From: Bacilli bacterium | GTDB lineage: Bacteria > Bacillota_I > Bacilli_A > RF39 > UBA660 | Assembly (NCBI GenBank): GCA_029100965.1 | Contig: JAQXQC010000011.1 | Location: 1 to 42,967, forward strand | Direction: 5' to 3' | DNA: 42,967 nucleotides | In this document: in pieces, positions 7,168 through 12,763 of the stretch | How the letters are laid out: every line of letters begins with the position of its first letter | Position numbering within the stretch: position 1 is the first letter of the stretch | Position numbers and translations under genes: made by a program | The notes under the pieces: generated by a model | What the model was told of the DNA's origin: nothing | Database searches by the model: none | What the model saw: the letters and a program-made list of their open reading frames with translations, nothing else

Positions 7168-7404
7168 ATGAAAATCAAAGCAAAACTTAATTTAGGGTTT
7201 GAATTTGAAGTTCAAAAAAATTCAAAAAAGAAAAAAAATAATAAAAAAAGTTCTTTTTTGAAAATGTCTATGATTTGGGTTGTTTTAGAAATTTTATCAA
7301 CCTTAATAGGCTTACTTGTTACTTGGGTTATTGATACATTATCGAGCAGGCCATTCTATTTTTATGATAGGATGTTTTTATTTGGAAGAAAGGTAGTGAT
7401 TTAA
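7168..7404 (+). CDS. Small single-helix membrane protein, putative retron effector
   Basis: A 78-aa protein: a short N-terminal strand-like part, a Lys/Asn-rich stretch (about 17-29), one hydrophobic membrane helix at about 35-55 (IWVVLEILSTLIGLLVTWVI), and an aromatic/basic tail. The basic side before the helix suggests an N-in orientation. A strong ribosome site (GAAGGAGG) precedes the ATG. Its TAA stop is directly followed by the RT start codon, so the two are coupled. In several known retrons a membrane protein beside the RT is the toxic effector released when the RNA/DNA complex is disturbed (Ec48 type, two helices). This one is smaller, with one helix. The effector role is inferred from context. 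Confidence 0.6.
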   Translation: MKIKAKLNLGFEFEVQKNSKKKKNNKKSSFLKMSMIWVVLEILSTLIGLLVTWVIDTLSSRPFYFYDRMFLFGRKVVI

Positions 7405-8679
7405 ATGATTAATGATGTATCGACATCTTTAAAAGAAAAATGTAGATTACATAATTTTAATAGTAGAAAAGGAATTGCATATTTATTAGATATTCCTAAT
7501 GATGTAGATATGAAAAATTTACGTAATGAAATTTTAAAATGTTACCAATTCTTCTATATGGAAAAACCTATATATGTTAAAGAAACAAAAGAACAAAGAA
7601 TAGAAAGATATTTAAATCCTAATATATTATCAAATATATATATAGATGTTCCTGATGATTATAGTCGTGATAAATATCGAATGTTAATTGATATAAAAAA
7701 AGAAAAAAAGTGGTTAAAAAAAGTATTAAAAAAAATTAATAAACAATTGTCAAATTCTTTGATTAATAAAATTAGGAAAAGTGATAGAACAATTGAAATT
7801 AATTATGATGTTGAGTATTTACATTCTTCAGTTAGAAAGCGTTCTTATGAAACAAATGCAAAAGAGCATAAAAATGAAAAATATGTTTTAGCAATTGATA
7901 TTCAAAATTTTTATCCGTCTATAAAGGAACATAAAGTATATAGTTTTTTTAAAAGAGAAATGGGATTAGATAAAGATATTGCTACTATATATACTATTTT
8001 ATGTACTTGCCCACTTGAAGACCCAAAAGTAAAAAAAGATTTTGAATTTGGGATTGGTCAAGGATTAGCGACAAGTCCAATTTTGGCTTATATGATTAAT
8101 TATCGTATGTTTAATTATATTTATGATAAAGCAAGAAAATATGGCCTAAAAATGACTGTATATGTTGATGACATAGTTTTTAGTAGTGATGAGCCTATTC
8201 CACAAGAATTTATAAATGCATTATTCTCAATTATTAAACAAAATGGAATGAATATAAAAAGAAAAAAAGTTCATTTATTTGATAAAAAACAACTAAAAAA
8301 GATAACTGGTGTTATTTTAACAAGTACTAATAAAGTTAGAGTTGACAAATCTAAACACGAAGAATTAGTTTATCAATATGACTATTTAAATAAAAATATT
8401 TTGAATATTAATAATATAAATGAATATTTTGATATATATAATCTTTTTTTGAAATTTAATGGTAATGCTCAATTTGTTAATTTAGTGGAAGGTTATCTTT
8501 TACCAAAGTATGAAAAATTTATAAAAGATTATAAGGATTATTTTCCTAATGGTATAAAGAAAACTAAAAAGAGAGAAGTGTATAAAAAAGATAATTTGGA
8601 TGATGATAGTTATAAAGAAATTTTAAAATATTATGAAAAAATCAGAAAATATATAGATACCAAAAAAGAGATTAAATAA
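7405..8679 (+). CDS. Retron-type reverse transcriptase
   Basis: A 424-aa RNA-directed DNA polymerase. Hallmarks seen: NAKEH at 151-155 (the retron-specific NAxxH), catalytic D164 in AIDIQNFYPSI, QGLATSP at 219-225, the YVDD box at 253-256, and ITG at 300-302 (the retron VTG position used in recognising its own RNA). An N-terminal extension of about 100 residues precedes the RT fold, and a basic tail of about 70 follows the thumb. It would copy part of the structured RNA upstream into msDNA. The start codon abuts the stop of the small membrane gene, and GGTAGTGA serves as ribosome site. The 3' end lies inside a terminator shared with the convergent recombinase gene. An intact-looking, complete gene. 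Confidence 0.88.
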   Translation: MINDVSTSLKEKCRLHNFNSRKGIAYLLDIPNDVDMKNLRNEILKCYQFFYMEKPIYVKETKEQRIERYLNPNILSNIYIDVPDDYSRDKYRMLIDIKKEKKWLKKVLKKINKQLSNSLINKIRKSDRTIEINYDVEYLHSSVRKRSYETNAKEHKNEKYVLAIDIQNFYPSIKEHKVYSFFKREMGLDKDIATIYTILCTCPLEDPKVKKDFEFGIGQGLATSPILAYMINYRMFNYIYDKARKYGLKMTVYVDDIVFSSDEPIPQEFINALFSIIKQNGMNIKRKKVHLFDKKQLKKITGVILTSTNKVRVDKSKHEELVYQYDYLNKNILNINNINEYFDIYNLFLKFNGNAQFVNLVEGYLLPKYEKFIKDYKDYFPNGIKKTKKREVYKKDNLDDDSYKEILKYYEKIRKYIDTKKEIK

Positions 8680-8697
8680 AACTAATCTCTTTTATTA
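8664..8697. terminator. Shared terminator inside two convergent gene ends
   Basis: AAAAGAGATTA (8664-8674) and TAATCTCTTTT (8683-8693) form a perfect 11-bp stem with an 8-nt loop. The RT gene (stop ending 8679) and the recombinase gene (stop at 8672-8674) overlap by eight bases within it, so one hairpin ends both transcripts. Confidence 0.75.
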
Positions 8698-10117
8698 TGG
8701 CTTTGCCGTCTATGACATCTAAATCAATTTTTTTAATGAATTGTGTTATAAAATTATTTCTTTCGTTAGTGTCTAAATAGTCCCAGTTCTTTTTTATGTT
8801 TGTTATGATGTCTTGGATATCATTAATATTAATTTCTTCTTCTAGTGGCTCTTTTATGTCTTTTAATGTGTTATTTAAAAATTGTCTTTTATCTTCAATA
8901 ATTTTAATCATATCTTGATAGTCACTGCTTGTTATTTTTTCACTAATAAATAGTGATTGTAGGTTTTTACGTTTAACTTCTAGTTTTTCTAGTTCTTTTA
9001 ATATATTTTCTTGCTTTTTAGCATTATTCTTTTTAGGTTTAATTTCTTTTAAAGGTTCTAATGTAATATTCTCTATATACTTTTCAAATTCATTTAATAC
9101 TTTAATATGAGATATACCACAACAATCACATCTTGATAGTTGTTTGTTATTACAATAGTAAGTTATATAATAAGTGTCACAATTTTCTTTTTTAGACATT
9201 TTAGAGTGGAATTTAGCCCCACATTTATGACATCTTAAAGCCGTTGTAAAATATGCTCTTTCACTAGGGTATTTTTTATTATTAAAATGTTTTCTTCTTT
9301 CCATAACTTGTTGTGTCTTATAAAACTTATCTTCGTCTATAATTGTTTCTTGTGTTCCGTCAACATTAAATGCTTTGTTTTGATTTTTCTTTCCAACACC
9401 ATATCTTATTTTCCCTATATATAGTGGGTTAGTTAGTATTGATTTAATAGTTGCTTGTGACCAGTAACCACCTCTTTTAGTAGGGACTTGCTCTTGATTG
9501 AATTTTTTTGCTATTTTTAACATTGATGTACCCTCTAAATATAAATCAAAAATTCTATTAACAATATCTTTTTCAACTTCATTGACTACAAGTTCACCAG
9601 TTCCTACAATATAATCATAGCCGTTGACACCATTTGTATTAGTGTAGTTGCCTTCACGTGTTTTTTGTTCGTAGCCAAAACTAACACGTTCTGCAAGGTT
9701 TTCACGTTCAAATTCTGCAAATATACCTATAATCTTAATAAACATTCTACCGACGGCATTTGATGTGTCTAATTTTTCGGTGACTGAATTAAAACTACAA
9801 TTATGCTCTTCAAATAGTTCAATAAGATTAATTAAATCTTTAACACTTCTTGTTAGTCTATCAAGTTTATAAATAAGTACATTATTGACTTTGCCACTTT
9901 TAACATCTTCTATAAGACGATTAACACTGGGTCTATCAGTTATATTTTTGCCACTTATTCCGTCGTCAATATAGAAGTCGTAAATCTCCCAGTCATTAAT
10001 ATTAGCATAACTTGTTAGTTTTTCTTTTTGGGCATTAATACTAAATCCCTCTTTTGCTTGTTCCTCTGTTGATACTCTTAAATATATTCCCGTTCTTAAA
10101 ATTTCATTTTCTACCAT
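8672..10117 (-). CDS. Large serine recombinase (probable integrase of the element)
   Basis: A complete 481-aa site-specific recombinase. Catalytic domain about 1-150 with nucleophile S16 in YLRVSTEEQ, DGISGKN and YKLDRLTR; the recombinase DNA-binding domain at about 165-270 (RGGYWSQATIKSILTNPLYIG); an intact zinc ribbon (RCHKCGAKF, then YYC and CDCC) at about 295-335; and a long coiled coil behind it. This is the architecture of phage and transposon large serine integrases that act between attP and attB. It starts 200 bases from the broken carboxypeptidase gene and reads toward the element interior, as expected for the integrase that made the junction. Excision by this family normally needs a directionality factor; none is recognised here, though the small HTH proteins are candidates. 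Confidence 0.92.
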   Translation of the reverse strand: MVENEILRTGIYLRVSTEEQAKEGFSINAQKEKLTSYANINDWEIYDFYIDDGISGKNITDRPSVNRLIEDVKSGKVNNVLIYKLDRLTRSVKDLINLIELFEEHNCSFNSVTEKLDTSNAVGRMFIKIIGIFAEFERENLAERVSFGYEQKTREGNYTNTNGVNGYDYIVGTGELVVNEVEKDIVNRIFDLYLEGTSMLKIAKKFNQEQVPTKRGGYWSQATIKSILTNPLYIGKIRYGVGKKNQNKAFNVDGTQETIIDEDKFYKTQQVMERRKHFNNKKYPSERAYFTTALRCHKCGAKFHSKMSKKENCDTYYITYYCNNKQLSRCDCCGISHIKVLNEFEKYIENITLEPLKEIKPKKNNAKKQENILKELEKLEVKRKNLQSLFISEKITSSDYQDMIKIIEDKRQFLNNTLKDIKEPLEEEININDIQDIITNIKKNWDYLDTNERNNFITQFIKKIDLDVIDGKAIIKEISFI

Positions 10118-10280
10118 AATATCACTTCCTCATTTTCTTATTAAGTGTGATACCTATATCATTATTATTTAGTGTTATTATGATTGCCGTTCTTTTGTTT
10201 ATCGGCTGTTATAGGATAATAGTTTTGATTGTAGTGTGTTAATATCTTATACCTAATCAAATATAATAATGTAAAGAATA

Positions 10281-10336
10281 TCACATACATTAAAGACTAT
10301 GTTTAATAGTCAAATTTAATGCTTTATTCACATACA
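10281..10336. other. Candidate attachment site at the element/dacF junction
   Basis: Between the recombinase start and the first carboxypeptidase-like codons there are a perfect inverted repeat GACTAT (10295-10300) / ATAGTC (10306-10311) around GTTTA, wider AT-rich flanks that continue the symmetry, and a 9-bp direct repeat TCACATACA at 10281-10289 and 10328-10336. The second copy covers the point where protein homology resumes. Large serine integrases cross over at the centre of imperfect inverted repeats of 40-60 bp, so one of these is probably the attR or attL core. The exact crossover dinucleotide cannot be fixed without the other junction. Confidence 0.45.
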
Positions 10337-10855
10337 ATCAAATTAGTTCGTTATTATCAAGGAGTAGATGGTTTAAAGACAGGGTATACAAAAAATGCAG
10401 GGTATTGTATTACGACAACTGCCGAAAGAGGAAATATGAGATTAATTACTGTTGTAATGGGAGAACCATCATCAGCAATTCGAAATAGTGAAACAACAAC
10501 CATGTTAGATTATGGATTTAATACTTATGAAGCAAAAGAAATTATCACAAAAGATAGTGTGATTTCTAAACAGAAAGTAGAATTTGGTAAAAAAGATAGT
10601 GTAGAATTAACTCCAATGGAAGACTATAAAGTTTTAAAAGAGAAATCTAGTACGAATAAGAATGTTACTTATCAATTATCTAGTAATCCAATAAAAGCCC
10701 CCGTTAAAATAGGAGATAAAGTAGGAAAAATAAAGATTATAGAGAATAATAAAACAATTCAAGAAATCGATGTAACAGTAAAAGAAAATATTAGTAAGAT
10801 GAATATTCTTAAAGCTTATTATAAAGAATTAATAGGAATGATTAAAGGAAACTAA
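10319..10855 (+). CDS. C-terminal part of a DacF-like D-Ala-D-Ala carboxypeptidase (interrupted gene)
   Basis: The frame begins in the middle of a low-molecular-weight PBP. KLVRYYQGVDGLKTGYT carries the third active-site box (K20-T21-G22), followed by the rest of the transpeptidase fold to about residue 85 and the beta-rich C-terminal domain (about 90-165), and a short amphipathic C-terminal helix that would anchor it to the membrane. The SxxK and SxN boxes, about 200 residues, are absent, and an in-frame TAG lies at 10307-10309, so this piece cannot be active alone. No clear ribosome site precedes the first ATG. It lies just before spoIIGA. An uninterrupted copy would trim stem peptides in cell-wall or spore cortex peptidoglycan. 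Either a decaying pseudogene or half of a gene restored by excision. Confidence 0.85.
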   Translation: MLYSHTIKLVRYYQGVDGLKTGYTKNAGYCITTTAERGNMRLITVVMGEPSSAIRNSETTTMLDYGFNTYEAKEIITKDSVISKQKVEFGKKDSVELTPMEDYKVLKEKSSTNKNVTYQLSSNPIKAPVKIGDKVGKIKIIENNKTIQEIDVTVKENISKMNILKAYYKELIGMIKGN

Positions 10856-10859
10856 ATTT

Positions 10860-10897
10860 GATAAAAGAAAAATAATACAACTTTTATCAATTTTTTT
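10860..10897 (+). terminator. Terminator after the dacF fragment
   Basis: GATAAAAG (10860-10867) pairs with CTTTTATC (10881-10888), followed by a T run. It separates the carboxypeptidase transcript from spoIIGA-sigE. Confidence 0.75.
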
Positions 10898-10918
10898 CTT
10901 TGGAATATTAAACACAAA

Positions 10919-10951
10919 TTGACATATTATTTAAAAAAAACTTTTTATAAT
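10919..10951 (+). promoter_or_regulatory. Candidate Spo0A-type spoIIG promoter with long spacer
   Basis: TTGACA (10919-10924) and TATAAT (10946-10951) are both perfect sigma-A boxes but 21 bp apart. The Bacillus subtilis spoIIG promoter is known for an unusual 22-bp spacer and dependence on Spo0A. Transcription would start at about 10958, so the leader before ATG 10968 is very short. I do not see a perfect 0A box. Confidence 0.45.
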
Positions 10952-10967
10952 GAATTTGGTGATATTG

Positions 10968-11768
10968 ATGAAGATATATATTGATTTGGTTTTATTATTA
11001 AATTTTGGTTTTGATTTAATTTTACTTTTTGTTGTGGCTATTCTTTTAAGAAGACAAACCAATTTAAAGAGATTAATATTAGGTGCTTTAGTAGGAAGTA
11101 TTACTATTTTATCTATGTTTATTGAAATGAAAAGTTTAGAATTATTTTTGGTTAAAATACTGATATCTATTATTATGGTTATTATTACTTTTGGTTATAG
11201 AGATATTCATTATATGTTTAAGAATTTATTTTATTTATATACTTCATCAATATTACTAGGAGGATTTCTTTACTTTTTAAATTTGCAATTTAGTTATCAT
11301 AACGAAGGATTAGTATTTTATTTTAATGGATTATCAGTTAATGTTATTGCTTTAATTATTTTAAGTCCAGTGATATTGTATTGCTATGTAAAACAAGGAC
11401 TTCATTTAAAGAATCATTATCACCATTATTATCATGTAGATATTTACTTAAAAAGTGGGGAGGTGATAGAGGCTACTGCATTTTTAGATACAGGAAATCA
11501 TTTAACAGATCCATATAAAAAAAGACCGATTCTTTTGATGAATAAAAATTTGATTTCTATTAATTATGAAAAAGACTTGGCACTGTTAGTTCCTTATGAT
11601 GCATTAAATTATCATGGCCTTTTAAAGTGTATAATTCCCGATAGAATATTTATTCAAGGAGTAGGCTTTAGAAGTAATTTTTTAATTGGTATTTCTAATG
11701 AAAAAATTCAACTAGATGGGGTTGATTGTATTATGGGAAGTAGTTTGTTAGAAGGGAGCTTAATATGA
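10968..11768 (+). CDS. spoIIGA: Sigma-E processing peptidase SpoIIGA
   Basis: Membrane-embedded aspartic protease that removes the pro-sequence of pro-sigma-E in the mother cell when triggered across the septum by SpoIIR. The N-terminal half (about 1-145) is five hydrophobic helices. The C-terminal half is a retropepsin-like domain with catalytic Asp near residue 174 in AFLDTGNHLTDP and the family ending IMGSSLLEG. 266 aa. I start at the ATG at 10968, six bases after GGTGAT, not at 10950, because the promoter -10 box covers the latter. It overlaps sigE by four bases (ATGA), as in other spore-formers, ensuring matched amounts of protease and substrate. Confidence 0.92.
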   Translation: MKIYIDLVLLLNFGFDLILLFVVAILLRRQTNLKRLILGALVGSITILSMFIEMKSLELFLVKILISIIMVIITFGYRDIHYMFKNLFYLYTSSILLGGFLYFLNLQFSYHNEGLVFYFNGLSVNVIALIILSPVILYCYVKQGLHLKNHYHHYYHVDIYLKSGEVIEATAFLDTGNHLTDPYKKRPILLMNKNLISINYEKDLALLVPYDALNYHGLLKCIIPDRIFIQGVGFRSNFLIGISNEKIQLDGVDCIMGSSLLEGSLI

Positions 11769-12454
11769 AGAAAATTATTCAATTATTAAAAAAAATTTTA
11801 AAGAAGTATAATCCAATTTTTTATTTAGGAAGTAGTGATACCCTTCCTCCCCCTTTAACGAAAGAAGAGGAAATTCATTATGTTGAATTATCACAAAAAG
11901 GAGATCAAAATGCAAGAGATAAATTAATCGAACATAATTTAAGATTAGTGGTATTTTTAGCGAAAAAATATGAAAATACTAAAGTAGATTTGGAGGATTT
12001 GGTATCTATCGGGACAATTGGTTTAATTAAGGGGGTAAATACTTATCGATTAGATAAAAATATTAAACTAGCAACATATGCTTCAAGATGTATTGATAAT
12101 GAGATTTTGATGTATTTAAGAAAAACTAAAAGAAAAAGAACAGAAGTTAGTTTTGAAGATAGTCTTAGTTTTGATGCTGATGGAAATGAATTACATTTAG
12201 AAGATGTATTAGGAACAGAAAAAGACATTGTTACGAAAGGTTTAGAAGAAGAACTAGATCGCCATCTTTTATATCAAGAAATTTCTAAATTGGAAGGAAG
12301 AGATAAAGAAATTATAGAATATCGATATGGATTAAATGGAAAAAAGGAACTGACTCAAAAGGAAGTGGCTAATCTTTTGGGAATTAGTCAATCTTATATT
12401 TCTAGAATAGAGAAGAAGGTAATTAAAAAATTAAGTTCAATTATTAAAATATAA
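11765..12454 (+). CDS. sigE: Sporulation sigma factor SigE
   Basis: Early mother-cell sigma factor, 229 aa. A basic amphipathic pro-sequence occupies about the first 20 residues (KKIIQLLKKILKKYNPIFYL), then LPPPL and sigma region 2 (NLRLVVFLAKKYENT, DLEDLVSIGTIGLIKGV, TYASRCIDNEILMYLRK) and region 4 with the helix-turn-helix KEVANLLGISQSYISRIEKK near the C-terminus. The pro-sequence is some seven residues shorter than in B. subtilis but keeps its basic/hydrophobic character, matching the presence of SpoIIGA. Translationally coupled to spoIIGA by ATGA. A strong hairpin terminator follows the stop codon. Confidence 0.95.
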   Translation: MKKIIQLLKKILKKYNPIFYLGSSDTLPPPLTKEEEIHYVELSQKGDQNARDKLIEHNLRLVVFLAKKYENTKVDLEDLVSIGTIGLIKGVNTYRLDKNIKLATYASRCIDNEILMYLRKTKRKRTEVSFEDSLSFDADGNELHLEDVLGTEKDIVTKGLEEELDRHLLYQEISKLEGRDKEIIEYRYGLNGKKELTQKEVANLLGISQSYISRIEKKVIKKLSSIIKI

Positions 12455-12457
12455 AAG

Positions 12458-12572
12458 AAAAAATACACCTACAAGACGCTAGGAAGGAGTCAAGTAAAGG
12501 TGTATTTTTTCAAATTCCCAATAATAAATATTAGGAAAGGGCTTAAGTCCATTAGAGAAATTTCTTCCTCTG
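12458..12572 (-). ncRNA. Possible small structured RNA between sigE and lon
   Basis: The 309-base gap between sigE and lon has no coding frame. On the minus strand an extended -10 (TG-T-TACAAT, 12578-12583) would start a transcript near 12572 that ends at the hairpin terminator. Within it AGGAA (minus copy of 12565-12569) and GGACTTAAG (of 12542-12550) can pair with CTTGACTCC and TTCCT (of 12486-12494 and 12481-12485), with an apical stem CCTAATA/TATTGGG. One pair is G-U only on this strand, which favours the minus orientation. The long pairing and the terminator stem exclude each other. No known RNA family recognised; no clear -35. Confidence 0.3.
12461..12510. terminator. Bidirectional terminator after sigE
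   Basis: AAATACACCT (12461-12470) pairs with AGGTGTATTT (12498-12507) across a 27-nt loop, with T runs on both strands. It ends sigE. On the minus strand it would end a possible small RNA whose upstream part can pair with this loop. Confidence 0.8.
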
Positions 12573-12602
12573 ATACTATTGTAACACAATTTGAGAAAAA
12601 AG

Positions 12603-12623
12603 ATGTAACCAAATAGGTTACAT
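12603..12623. repeat. Perfect 8-bp inverted repeat upstream of lon
   Basis: ATGTAACC (12603-12610) and GGTTACAT (12616-12623) with a 5-base spacer, about 90 bases before the lon promoter. It could be a hairpin or a binding site; no T run follows. Confidence 0.35.
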
Positions 12624-12709
12624 TTATAGCCAATTTCTTCCATTAAATTCTTTTCTGTTTACAAGAGTGATAATTTTTAGAAAAAGTCCTAAAAATCTTC
12701 TGTTAAAAC

Positions 12710-12738
12710 TTGATAAATCTAAGTCTTTTTGATACAAT
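12710..12738 (+). promoter_or_regulatory. Sigma-A promoter of lon
   Basis: TTGATA (12710-12715), 17-bp spacer, TACAAT (12733-12738). Transcription starts near 12745, which rules out the ATG at 12710 as the lon start. Confidence 0.75.
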
Positions 12739-12763
12739 ATTGAGACAGAAAGAAGGAAGTAAT

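Larger units (their letters stand above)
1..10336. mobile_element. Integrated element (right part) that interrupts a dacF-like gene
   Basis: This stretch carries only accessory functions: an IS, a nuclease fusion, RepL-like and CGNR-like regulators, two serine recombinases and a retron-like unit. It ends at a broken D-Ala-D-Ala carboxypeptidase gene. The intact large serine recombinase (8672-10117) reads inward from the right edge, the usual position of an integrase next to its attachment site. No N-terminal half of the carboxypeptidase is visible, so the left end must lie before base 1. The right edge is placed between about 10290 and 10340, where carboxypeptidase homology begins. The element boundaries are inferred; the gene content and the broken gene are seen directly. 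Confidence 0.65.

Noticed and set aside
6990-7190. 66-codon open frame over the retron leader
   Set aside because: It covers hairpins and the ribosome site of the next gene, has no ribosome site of its own and its translation is low-complexity; a chance frame.
7405-8679. Diversity-generating retroelement or group II intron RT
   Set aside because: NAxxH and ITG motifs and a short RT without a maturase domain fit retrons. No template/variable repeat pair or accessory Avd-type gene is visible.
10950-10967. spoIIGA start at the upstream ATG
   Set aside because: That ATG overlaps the likely -10 box, and GGTGAT is correctly placed only for the ATG at 10968.
12461-12510. Small SRP RNA candidate because of GGAAGGAG in the loop
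   Set aside because: The partner AGCA side and the surrounding conserved stem of SRP RNA are missing.
12710-12763. lon start at the upstream ATG
   Set aside because: The promoter -35 and -10 boxes lie within these bases, so they are not translated.
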